Origin: JBLHHI01 sp047614125
Lineage (GTDB): Bacteria > Bacteroidota > Bacteroidia > NS11-12g > UBA9320
NCBI GenBank assembly: GCA_047614125.1
Contig: JBLHHI010000084.1
Location: 1 to 14,938 of the forward strand
DNA: 14,938 bases
Direction: 5' to 3'
Under the pieces are notes generated by a model, which had not been told where the DNA came from, made no database searches, and was given only the letters and a program-made list of their open reading frames with translations. The position numbers and the translations under genes were made by a program. This document shows, piece after piece, positions 7,951 through 14,601 of the stretch. Position 1 is the first letter of the stretch. The number at the start of each line of letters is the position of its first letter.

Positions 7951-8175
7951 CCACGGAGAATTTTTCCTAAATTCAAACATTTTCTATCACAGAGAGCACG
8001 GAGAAACATAAGGTGAATTGAACACAGTATCCTCCGTGAACCAGCAGATTGATCAAAAAATAAGCACAGTGTGGCTACTGATGTTGCTTGGGGAGTAAAT
8101 CCTCTGTGCCCTCTGTGGTAAAAGCACATGAAAATCTTTACCCAACTTTTAGATATAAACACAGATTTACACGGA
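7951..8175. repeat. Degenerate CACAGAG/CACGGAG repeat cluster in a gene-free region
   Basis: The 328-bp gap between panB and the next gene carries repeated variants of one motif. Forward-oriented copies are CCACGGAG (7951-7958), CACAGAGAGCACGGAG (7988-8003) and CACAGATTTACACGGA (8160-8175). Reverse-oriented copies are CCTCCGTG (8031-8038) and CCTCTGTGCCCTCTGTGG (8101-8118). The forward pair near 7988 and the reverse pair near 8101 are close to inverted copies of each other. Similar CACAGAG-rich intergenic sequence occurs scattered in many bacterial genomes; its origin is not settled to my knowledge. No intact or recognisable broken gene is seen inside it. Confidence 0.6.
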
Positions 8176-8225
8176 AAAACGAATTGATCATCCAGTTTTA
8201 AATCAATATACTTATACAACAACCG

Positions 8226-8768
8226 TTGACAAAACCGATATGCATCGCGCTTGCTCAAAACAACTTCAATCTTATTTTATTCTGTTTAATAAGTCAACCT
8301 CTACAAGCTCAAGATTCATGTGCTTGCTGCACACCGGAACGACAAGCCTTCGATTTTGGGTTAGGCGATAGGGTAGTGTTCGACACCGCCGATAACCAAA
8401 TTGGAGAAAACATCATTGTAAAACTTGAAGATGGCTGCATCATCGACGAAAATTGGAAAGGATGCGCCGGAGGTTCAGGCAAAAGCTATAATTACTACAA
8501 TGCAACCGATTCTACTTGGAACCAGGTTTGGATAACCAACAGCTGCAACAACTTGGTTCTGACAGGGCGGCGAGCAGGAAATGCAATGGTTTTGCGCAGT
8601 GAATTACTCCCCGGACAACGCATCCCGCTGTATTTCAATCAATTAACTTGGACCAACCACGCAGATGGAACCGTTATACAGAATTGGGAAATCTGCAATC
8701 CAGAAGGGGTGGTTGTGAATACGCCTTTTTACGGTATTTATAAGCGAAGGAAAAAGAATAAGGTATGA
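8226..8768 (+). CDS. Small secreted protein related to DUF1579-like proteins, possibly decaying
   Basis: A 180-residue frame whose N-terminus reads as a signal peptide (NLILFCLISQPLQAQ, ending about residue 29), then SCACC (31-35) and a beta-rich domain. It resembles Bacteroidota proteins with an FDFW.GDW start, a central GRSYNYYN-like motif (here GKSYNYYN) and an LTW..NADGTV..WEI-like end. The expected FDFW-x-GDW reads FDF-G-LGD-R: residue 45 is GGG and residue 49 is AGG, each one base from TGG. There is no ATG start. The frame opens after TAA at 8199-8201, and TTG at 8226 is the best available start, though TTG starts are unusual in this group. The gene follows the repeat cluster at 7951-8175. 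The body is otherwise intact, so it may still be translated. The function of the family is unknown. The annotated start is uncertain. Confidence 0.6.
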   Translation: MTKPICIALAQNNFNLILFCLISQPLQAQDSCACCTPERQAFDFGLGDRVVFDTADNQIGENIIVKLEDGCIIDENWKGCAGGSGKSYNYYNATDSTWNQVWITNSCNNLVLTGRRAGNAMVLRSELLPGQRIPLYFNQLTWTNHADGTVIQNWEICNPEGVVVNTPFYGIYKRRKKNKV

Positions 8769-8802
8769 GCCAATAAGCAATTAGATCGTTCTCGGATCGT
8801 TG

Positions 8803-9537
8803 CTATCTCTTGATAAATTTCTTCATAAAGTTTTCGCCATCAATGGTGGCTTGGATGTAATACGTTCCCGCGCTTAAGCCATCCAACATAAAGGTGTACG
8901 GATGCATAACGTTTGGATGGTCAACTTCTTCAATCATCTTGCCCATTGGGCCAATCAACACAAAATGCCCAGGTCGTGGCTCTTTTAAATTGAACTTAAT
9001 CGATACTTCATTATCGCTGGGAGATGGGTAAGCAACGATGGCATTTCCATCCGGATTGCGTTTTAAGTCTACAACGGCTTGCGAACTGATGACGTGACTT
9101 TGTGTACTTTCAAACATAAAGTACCCACCAAAAAAATCCTCTTTCATGTCATTATCGGGCAGTGAATTCGAACCTTGAGATAAATAAAAAGTAAGTCGAA
9201 CCGAGTCTTGAAGGTTTAATAAGGATAAGAAACTATCGATGTGTCGTTCGTAAATTTCTTGATTATTTGTCGTTAGATAATCAAAGTGGTTAAAAGAAGT
9301 ATCGGTAACTCTTCTATATTCGATTTGCACTTCGAAGGGTTCAAGGTTTGGCACGGCTTGATTGTCTAAGCTCCGCACATTGTTGAAATTAAGCGATTTA
9401 ATTTCGTCTTTGGTGATGTGTCCGTTTGGAATGTCGACATAGCCTTTGAGCTCAACAAAGTAGAATCCACAACTATTGGCAATCAATCCAACTAAAAATA
9501 ACGCAGCAACGAGAGTAAGCGGTAACAGTCTTTTCAT
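8803..9537 (-). CDS. Exported protein with a T9SS type A C-terminal sorting domain
   Basis: A 244-residue protein. Residues 1-22 form a hydrophobic export signal. A Cys follows in IANSCG (Cys23), which fits a lipobox poorly, so ordinary signal peptidase cleavage or lipidation are both possible. Residues about 25-160 form an unrecognised domain. The last ~78 residues (167-244) look like a type A T9SS sorting domain: an AYPSPSDN start (usually YPNP), a KFNL strand, GPMGKMI, LDGLSAGTYYIQA and a KKFIKR end. It is the last gene of a four-gene minus-strand run, 62 bp after the PorE-like gene. It is therefore a probable T9SS cargo, delivered across the outer membrane. Its short length means only a small passenger. 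I see no enzymatic motif. Confidence 0.75.
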   Translation of the reverse strand: MKRLLPLTLVAALFLVGLIANSCGFYFVELKGYVDIPNGHITKDEIKSLNFNNVRSLDNQAVPNLEPFEVQIEYRRVTDTSFNHFDYLTTNNQEIYERHIDSFLSLLNLQDSVRLTFYLSQGSNSLPDNDMKEDFFGGYFMFESTQSHVISSQAVVDLKRNPDGNAIVAYPSPSDNEVSIKFNLKEPRPGHFVLIGPMGKMIEEVDHPNVMHPYTFMLDGLSAGTYYIQATIDGENFMKKFIKR

Positions 9538-9599
9538 GGTTTGTTAACGACAAGAAAATTGTCATTATTACGTCTGAGGAATAATTGTGGAAAAGATGA

Positions 9600-11522
9600 C
9601 TATTCGCTTTTTAAGATTTTAACTTCCGTTCTTCGGTTTAACGATCTGCCTTCTGGAGTCTCGTTGGTGGCGATGGCTTTTGAAGATCCATAGCCGGCAT
9701 ACGTTAGTCGAGAGCTTGGTATGCCCTTGGTAACGAGGAAGTTGTACACAGCCTTGGCTCTATTTTCAGAAAGAGCTTTGTTGATCGCCTCCGTTCCGGT
9801 ATTGTCCGTGTGCCCTCCAATTTCAATATCGAGCTTGGGGTTGTTGTTTAAAAATCCAACCAAGAGATTGAGTTCGTAAAAACTTTCCGATTTCAGAATC
9901 GCTTCGTTAACATCGAACAAAACGTTTTTCATTACCCACGAAATGTCGTTTTTAATTCGTTTTAATCCAATCTCTAAAACAAAGGGTTCATCGAGCGAAG
10001 CAGTGCTCAGCTCAAAGTTTTCGGAATGAAAGAGATAGCCTTCCGCCCGTGCTTCAAAGGCATAGTTGTTATTGGCTGGGAGTGAAAGAATAAAGGAACC
10101 GCTGGAAGCATCCGAATGGGTTGAAGCGGCCAATTCGTTGGTAGAGAGATTAAACAATTCAACTTCGGCTCGAAGTTTTTTCTTGGTCTCAACATCAAAA
10201 ACAATCCCTTTTACGTAACTCGTGCTCGATGGTCGAGCCGCTGCATACAAATCGATTTCGTAGATGTCCATCCCACCATATCCGCCTTTAATTCCGTTGC
10301 TGGCAAAATAGGCCTTGTCTCCGGTTCTGTTCACAATAAAGTTCCACTCATCCCCATCGGTGTTTATGGGATAGCCCAAATTTACTGGGGTTTGCCAAAC
10401 TCCATCTTTGTTTCGAGTTACAAAAATGTCGGCGCTTCCCATACCGGGTAATCCTTTCGAAGTAAAGTACAGCGTTTTGCCATCGGAATGTATAAACGGA
10501 AACTCCTCATCGGCTGTGGTGTTTATTTCCGGACCCAAGTTCTCGGGCCGGGTCCAATTATCGCCTTTGCGTATCGACTTCCATATATCCGTTCCGCCAA
10601 ATCCACCTGGACGGTTTGAAACAAAGTATAAGGTTTTTCCATCTGCTGCCATCGAAGGCTGACTTTCCCACTCTCGGGTGTTTACCGGCATACCTAAGTT
10701 GGTAGGTTCCGTCCATTTATCTCCAACCAAACGAGTTTGCCAAATATCGCACCTTCCCACACCACCAACTCTTGAGCACGATGTAAATAAAAGATACTTA
10801 CCATCCGGGGAGGCACTAAATGCGCCCTCGTTTTCGTCGGTATTTATGGGTTGCCCCAGATTAGTGGCAAGATTCCAAGATGTATCTTTTTTCTGACTTA
10901 CGTAAATATCTTCGTTCTGTTTGTAAATGTGAATACTGCCATCTCGCCGAGTAAAATACAAGCTTTGTTCATCTATGCTTAAGCCCGGAAAGTAATCTTC
11001 GAAGCTCGAATTTACCGATGGCCCCAAGTTTCTTGGGTTAAAAGGAACGGGATTGTTGTACGATTCTTTAGCAAAGGTGGCGTTTTCGATCAACCTCAAA
11101 ATCTCTTCGCGCTTATCGGATCTGCCCACCAGCTTGAGTACGCGATTTAGGTTGCGTAAACAATCGTCGTAATCGTGTTGCAGGAATTGTACCTTGCTCA
11201 AGTCGGTAAGTGCATATACGTGATCAGGGTCAAGACTTAATATGCGTTGAAAAGATGCCGTTGCCTCGTCGTATTGTTTTCGGCCCAAGTAGATGTTTCC
11301 CTGTAAATCGTAGGCTTCGATGTAGGTTGGGTCGAGTTTAATGGCCTTTGCCAACAATTCTAAAGCCTTGTCGTCCTCCATAATATCATGAGCCAAAAGC
11401 GCTTCGCCAAAAAGCACGTAGGCTTTTTTGCTGTCTGTGCCGTGAGGTTGTATGTTTTTTTGGCTGCCGCAAGCAAGTAGAAAGATTAGGCCTGAAGCTA
11501 TGATGAGTACGCGTTTGAACAT
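9600..11522 (-). CDS. PorE-like lipoprotein: TPR, PD40 beta-propeller, CRD and OmpA domains
   Basis: A 640-residue lipoprotein with lipobox LLAC (Cys18). TPR helices span about 33-135. A beta-propeller of at least five PD40-type repeats spans about 170-425, each with a DGKxLYFxS-like strand and spaced by an NLGxPINT-like linker. A carboxypeptidase-regulatory-like (CRD) domain covers about 437-520. A C-terminal OmpA-type peptidoglycan-binding domain covers about 533-638 (IGGHTDNTG with Asp573, Arg588 in LSENRAKAV, then NRRTEVKIL). This order is that of PorE, the T9SS outer-membrane lipoprotein thought to link the secretion machinery to peptidoglycan. Bacteroidota often have several paralogs of this architecture, so identity as the core PorE is not certain. 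It starts 18 bp after the phosphoesterase stop and is followed by a T9SS cargo gene, which supports a secretion-linked role. Confidence 0.85.
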   Translation of the reverse strand: MFKRVLIIASGLIFLLACGSQKNIQPHGTDSKKAYVLFGEALLAHDIMEDDKALELLAKAIKLDPTYIEAYDLQGNIYLGRKQYDEATASFQRILSLDPDHVYALTDLSKVQFLQHDYDDCLRNLNRVLKLVGRSDKREEILRLIENATFAKESYNNPVPFNPRNLGPSVNSSFEDYFPGLSIDEQSLYFTRRDGSIHIYKQNEDIYVSQKKDTSWNLATNLGQPINTDENEGAFSASPDGKYLLFTSCSRVGGVGRCDIWQTRLVGDKWTEPTNLGMPVNTREWESQPSMAADGKTLYFVSNRPGGFGGTDIWKSIRKGDNWTRPENLGPEINTTADEEFPFIHSDGKTLYFTSKGLPGMGSADIFVTRNKDGVWQTPVNLGYPINTDGDEWNFIVNRTGDKAYFASNGIKGGYGGMDIYEIDLYAAARPSSTSYVKGIVFDVETKKKLRAEVELFNLSTNELAASTHSDASSGSFILSLPANNNYAFEARAEGYLFHSENFELSTASLDEPFVLEIGLKRIKNDISWVMKNVLFDVNEAILKSESFYELNLLVGFLNNNPKLDIEIGGHTDNTGTEAINKALSENRAKAVYNFLVTKGIPSSRLTYAGYGSSKAIATNETPEGRSLNRRTEVKILKSE

Positions 11523-11540
11523 GTGCGAATATATAAGTAA

Positions 11541-12038
11541 TCAACTGAGTTTTGGTACCTCTATAACTTTAGGATTTTTGATGTTATTGCCCTCTATTTC
11601 AAAAGATATCATGGTTTTAACGGAATGGAATCCGGATATACCCATGGCACCTGGATTCATATGGAGGTGGTTGTGTGCCTTGTCGTAAACCACTTTCAAA
11701 ATGTGCGAATGTCCGGTAATAACTAATTTGGGCTTTTCCTTTTTGATTTGTTGGAGAAAGTCCGGTTTATACCTGCTGGGGTAACCGCCAATGTGGGTCA
11801 TCAAAACCAAAACATCTTCAATCTTAAACGATTGTGTTTTTGGATTGCACATTCGAAGGTCTTGTCCGTCGATGTTGCCATACACTCCTCGTACAGGTTT
11901 GATGGCGCTTAATTTGTCAAATACTTCAATGGATCCCCAATCGCCCGCATGCCAAAGCTCGTCGTGCAAGGGTGCATATTTTAGCACAACCGGATCTAGG
12001 TGGCTGTGGGTATCCGACAAAAGAAGAATTTTGCGCAT
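11541..12038 (-). CDS. YfcE/MJ0936-type metallophosphoesterase
   Basis: A 165-residue cytoplasmic protein of the small calcineurin-like phosphoesterase family, with a two-metal active site. The motifs are complete and in order: SDTH (Asp9, His11), HAGDWG (Asp33), YGNIDG (Asn55), THIGG (His82) and TGHSH (His110, His112). A late NPGA follows at about 128-131. Members hydrolyse phosphodiesters or phosphomonoesters in vitro; the physiological substrate is usually unknown and cannot be told here. The ATG at 12038 is the natural start, giving MRKILLLSDTH. The gene lies 30 bp after the DUF3127 gene and 18 bp before the PorE-like gene on the same strand, which suggests cotranscription. There is no export signal. 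Confidence 0.93.
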   Translation of the reverse strand: MRKILLLSDTHSHLDPVVLKYAPLHDELWHAGDWGSIEVFDKLSAIKPVRGVYGNIDGQDLRMCNPKTQSFKIEDVLVLMTHIGGYPSRYKPDFLQQIKKEKPKLVITGHSHILKVVYDKAHNHLHMNPGAMGISGFHSVKTMISFEIEGNNIKNPKVIEVPKLS

Positions 12039-12068
12039 AAAATGAGGCGCTAAAAAGGATGGATGGAA

Positions 12069-12470
12069 TTAAAACGGCAAATCGCCATCGGTTTCATCCG
12101 CTGTAAAAGTATCCTTTTCGGTACTCCCTTTTTGTTCATTAATGCTGTTGAACGACGCAGTGTTCGTATTGTCTTTTGGAGCACTTGGGCTAATTGCATC
12201 CCCAACTTCCAGCTTCCACGCCTTAACATCGGTATACCACTTTTCGTTGTATTCTCTCGACTCGATGTTAATGGCTACTTTAACAGCCGTTCCAGGAGTT
12301 AGATTTTGCATTTCATCCACTTTTTCTCCCCAAAATGTGATGGCTATTTTCTTTGGATACTGCTCATTGGTTTCAATAACCAGATCGCGTTTTTTCCATG
12401 GGCCACGTGAACTTTCTCCACCCTGCTCTTCCAACAACTTTACTACTTGTCCACTTACTTCTAAACTCAT
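12069..12470 (-). CDS. DUF3127 protein with SSB-like C-terminal tail
   Basis: A 133-residue protein matching the Bacteroidota DUF3127 pattern: MSLEVSGQVVKLL, RGPWKKRDLVIETNEQYPK, ITFWGEKVDEM and IESREYNEKWYTDVKAW. This is a small beta-rich fold, probably OB-like. From about residue 92 it is a disordered Ser/Thr/Asn/Glu-rich tail that ends DGDLPF. That tip resembles the acidic C-terminal hexapeptide of bacterial single-strand DNA-binding protein, which docks repair and replication partners. The start was set at the ATG at 12470, because the 17 upstream in-frame residues are not family-like. It heads the apparent minus-strand operon. A possible -7 box TAAATTTG lies at 12578-12571 on the minus strand, about 100 bp upstream. 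The molecular role is unproven; a nucleic-acid-related function is inferred. Confidence 0.85.
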   Translation of the reverse strand: MSLEVSGQVVKLLEEQGGESSRGPWKKRDLVIETNEQYPKKIAITFWGEKVDEMQNLTPGTAVKVAINIESREYNEKWYTDVKAWKLEVGDAISPSAPKDNTNTASFNSINEQKGSTEKDTFTADETDGDLPF

Positions 12471-12600
12471 TTGTTTTTCTTTATTAAGATTAAAACTGGC
12501 TTCGAATAACGGACAATCCAAATAGAATCGCCAAAAAGATTTAAAATAATTCTTAACCAGTTTCCCACTTCAAATTTAATAAGCACCTTTGACGCTCAGA

Positions 12601-13236
12601 ATGAATGAATTAACAATCTTCCTCTTTGCAACGGGTTTGAGTCTCTATGGATCATTGATGGCCGGTTTGGTGAATGTTAACGTTATTTACACCGCCTTGC
12701 ATAAATCAAAAAGGGAGGCCAAATTAATGGCGTTGGGGGGAGTAATTCCAGAAGTCTTGTACTCTGGTATTGCCATTTACGGGGTTAATATTTTGCAAAC
12801 CAACGAAACCCTGTTCGAAGCGCTTAAATATGCGGCAGTACCCATTCTTTTTGGGATGGGCTTGTTTTTCTTTCTTCAGAAACCCAAAGAAATTAAAGAG
12901 GATACCAGTGCTAAAACCAGCTTTTATAAAGGACTGTTTTTAGCCTTGCTCAACCCCCAGCTCATTACCTTTTGGTTGGGGTGGCTAATTATTGGTGTGA
13001 GCGCTGGTTACTTCGATCTGCATACGTTTACCTACATCTCGCCAAAGCTTACCTTTATGCTTGGAACGGCAGTGGGAGCTTACATCTCTTTAAGAATCTT
13101 CATTTACATCGCCGTTAGAAATCGTGAGAAAATTAAGAAGTGGTTAAAGATAAACGTAAATGTTTTGGTTGGATTGATTTTAATGGGCTTGGCACTCCTT
13201 CAACTTGCTTTGGTCTTGTGGCAGCGATTTGGATAG
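12601..13236 (+). CDS. LysE/RhtB-family exporter
   Basis: A 211-residue integral inner-membrane protein with about six hydrophobic helices (near 6-28, 41-64, 74-92, 107-133, 150-171 and 184-206). The arrangement and the LLNPQLITFW segment (116-125) match LysE-family transporters, which export amino acids and similar small molecules driven by the proton gradient. The N-terminal helix has NVNVIYTAL in place of the more usual PG(P)-containing motif. The substrate cannot be predicted. The start was taken at the ATG at 12601; the in-frame TTG at 12589 is less likely. It is divergent from the DUF3127 gene, 130 bp apart, and convergent with the RDD gene. Confidence 0.85.
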   Translation: MNELTIFLFATGLSLYGSLMAGLVNVNVIYTALHKSKREAKLMALGGVIPEVLYSGIAIYGVNILQTNETLFEALKYAAVPILFGMGLFFFLQKPKEIKEDTSAKTSFYKGLFLALLNPQLITFWLGWLIIGVSAGYFDLHTFTYISPKLTFMLGTAVGAYISLRIFIYIAVRNREKIKKWLKINVNVLVGLILMGLALLQLALVLWQRFG

Positions 13237-13280
13237 GGCAAGTGCCTGTCATCGAAAACTTTTGTCTTGAAGTAAACAAT

Positions 13281-13769
13281 CTAATCCGATTCGATTAAGT
13301 GATCTTCATCATCTAACGGTACGTGTTCTACCGTTCGGTACATGGTTTCATTATGCACAACCACAGATCCCACAACTTTATCGTGGATGGCACGCTTCAT
13401 TGGGTTGAAAGAGACCGTGAGCAAGGAGATCCAACCCAAAAGCGATTTAATGGCAAATCGTGCAATGGCCGCGAATAGGTTAATCTTAGAAGAATGATCT
13501 TTCTTTTTTCGCACTCGAAGGCCCAATATCATATGGCCAATTGTGCCGCCAATGGTGGAAGTTAGAAGTGGATCGTATAATAAAAAGAGCACCACAAAGG
13601 CAAAGATTTTTACGTTCTCCCCCGTTTCATATACGCCAAATAAAACTGAACAGAAATACATCAGCATGATGAGGATGACCACATCTACCATTGCAGCCTT
13701 TACTCGGTCGGCCACATCCGGATAAATCAATTCTTGCGTTGGATCAGTGTCTAAAATTGGTTCTTCCAT
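13281..13769 (-). CDS. RDD family membrane protein
   Basis: A 162-residue inner-membrane protein of the RDD family. After a short acidic cytoplasmic N-terminus comes PDVADRVKAAMVDVVI (residues 17-32), with the family's conserved Arg22 and Asp29. The second helix ends in LLYDPLL, with another conserved Asp. Then come GGTIGHMILGLRV (74-86) and KRAIHDKVVGSVVV (125-138). Three to four hydrophobic segments are visible. RDD proteins are mostly uncharacterised; some have been linked to ion transport. The ATG at 13769 is preceded by a possible -7 box at 13793-13786. It converges with the LysE-family gene, 44 bp apart. Confidence 0.9.
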   Translation of the reverse strand: MEEPILDTDPTQELIYPDVADRVKAAMVDVVILIMLMYFCSVLFGVYETGENVKIFAFVVLFLLYDPLLTSTIGGTIGHMILGLRVRKKKDHSSKINLFAAIARFAIKSLLGWISLLTVSFNPMKRAIHDKVVGSVVVHNETMYRTVEHVPLDDEDHLIESD

Positions 13770-13785
13770 TCAGCTTTCGTTTGGG

Positions 13786-13793
13786 TAAAGATA
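13786..13793 (-). promoter_or_regulatory. Possible -7 box TATCTTTA for the RDD gene
   Basis: The minus strand reads TATCTTTA, one base off TAnnTTTG, 17 bp before the ATG at 13769. No clear TTG -33 partner exists; a GTTT lies about 20 bp further upstream. Confidence 0.3.
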
Positions 13794-14009
13794 TAAATTA
13801 TCCGAGAATAGTTAAACAGGTAGCTGTTCCGGACAGTTTCATTGTACAAATTCTTGAAAGTAGATTCATCGAGAGAATAACGAGCAACTTGTTTGTGGCT
13901 ATGGTGTTGGAAAGAAGCAAGGCTACTTGTTTGAAATTTTCTATTGGAAGAAAAGATTGTGATGCGGAATGGCGTATGGAGGTTGTATTTTACCCATGCA
14001 ATTATTCTT
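13794..14009. other. Gene-free stretch between the RDD gene and the BON operon
   Basis: Together with its flanking promoter sites this gap is 316 bp. A plus-strand frame is open through it to 14041 but has no family-like features and overlaps the RDD gene antisense. I see no RNA gene, repeat or terminator. Confidence 0.4.
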
Positions 14010-14038
14010 TTGTTAGCTGTATTATCTTAATAGCTTTG
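14010..14038 (+). promoter_or_regulatory. Bacteroidota promoter TTG-N18-TAGCTTTG for the BON lipoprotein gene
   Basis: TTG at 14010-14012 is followed by 18 bases and then TAGCTTTG at 14031-14038, an exact fit to the Bacteroidota primary-sigma consensus (TTG, 17-20 bases, TAnnTTTG). Transcription should start a few bases after 14038, giving a leader of about 40 nt before the ATG at 14086. Confidence 0.8.
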
Positions 14039-14044
14039 TAATCG

Positions 14045-14080
14045 ATGATGAGTTTTTCTCATAAAGCCTTAAAAAATTAA
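14045..14080 (+). other. Possible 11-codon leader ORF and hairpin in the BON gene leader
   Basis: Within the predicted leader an ATGATG opens a frame reading MMSFSHKALKN and stopping at TAA 14078-14080, 5 bp before the lipoprotein ATG. The same stretch holds ATGAG-TTTTT-CTCAT (14048-14062), a 5-bp hairpin that would sequester one of the ATGs. No ribosome binding site is evident. This may be chance. Confidence 0.2.
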
Positions 14081-14085
14081 TAGAA

Positions 14086-14592
14086 ATGAAATTGAAATCA
14101 ATGTATGTGCTTTTAATGGCCTTGGCCTTAAGCACAACTTTTAGCGCGTGTAAAAAGGGTCCAAAGGATGCCGACATTCAAAAAGCTGCTACCGAAGCGT
14201 TGGCAGCAAACCCAACCTTAGCCGGAATGACAGTAACGGTTGCCGAAGGAGTTGCAACGATTACGGGCGAATGCATGGATGCTAGTTCGTGTGATGCGTG
14301 TATTGCGGCAGTAGAAGGAGTACCGGGGGTAAAAGAAGTGGTTAACACTTGTACTATGAAACCAGCTCCAGATCCAGAACCTCCCGTGGTTGAAGTAGTT
14401 GAGGTAAGCGTTATGCAACAAGCTGTAAATGATGCGCTTAAAGATAATCCAGGAGTTGTTGGTACCGTAAACGATGGCGTGCTTACATTAACTGGAACCA
14501 TCCAAAAATCCAAACATAGAGGCTTAATGCAAATGCTGCATTCTATGAAAATGTTTAAAAAAATCGAATCGGCTGAACTGATTGTTAAATAA
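14086..14592 (+). CDS. Lipoprotein with two BON domains
   Basis: A 168-residue exported lipoprotein with lipobox FSAC (Cys22). BON domain 1 covers about 28-91 (GVATITGE core) and BON domain 2 about 108-168 (GVLTLTGT core), joined by a Pro/Val/Glu-rich linker (92-107). BON domains are periplasmic or membrane-associated modules thought to bind phospholipid or act in envelope stability. BON domain 1 contains four cysteines (63, 69, 72, 89), including a CDAC pair, which is unusual for BON and could form disulfides. A strong promoter lies about 50 bp upstream. The stop at 14590-14592 is followed in the same frame by open sequence that encodes a third BON-like unit and an SH3b domain, so this protein may be the front half of a longer ancestral one. 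Confidence 0.88.
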   Translation: MKLKSMYVLLMALALSTTFSACKKGPKDADIQKAATEALAANPTLAGMTVTVAEGVATITGECMDASSCDACIAAVEGVPGVKEVVNTCTMKPAPDPEPPVVEVVEVSVMQQAVNDALKDNPGVVGTVNDGVLTLTGTIQKSKHRGLMQMLHSMKMFKKIESAELIVK

Positions 14593-14601
14593 ACACCTAT
14601 C

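Noticed and set aside
7926..8258. 110-codon minus-strand frame across the repeat cluster
   Set aside because: Its sequence is only the translation of the CACAGAG-type repeats (HRGHRG-like), with no family signal.
8776..8804. Hairpin AGCAA...TTGCT between the convergent genes at 8768 and 8803
   Set aside because: The stem is short and interrupted, has no T-run on either side, and overlaps a stop codon; not a convincing terminator.
9550..9564. Small hairpin GACAA-GAAAA-TTGTC between the PorE-like gene and the cargo gene
   Set aside because: Only 5 bp and no T-run, so it is not evidence for separate transcripts.
12471..12521. Longer N-terminus for the DUF3127 protein
   Set aside because: The extra 17 residues do not fit the family, which starts at MSLE.
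12589..12600. TTG start of the LysE-family gene
   Set aside because: The ATG at 12601 gives a normal membrane-protein N-terminus, and TTG starts are uncommon here.
13691..14041. 116-codon plus-strand frame overlapping the RDD gene antisense
   Set aside because: It begins inside the RDD gene on the opposite strand, ends at the next promoter, and shows no recognisable domain.
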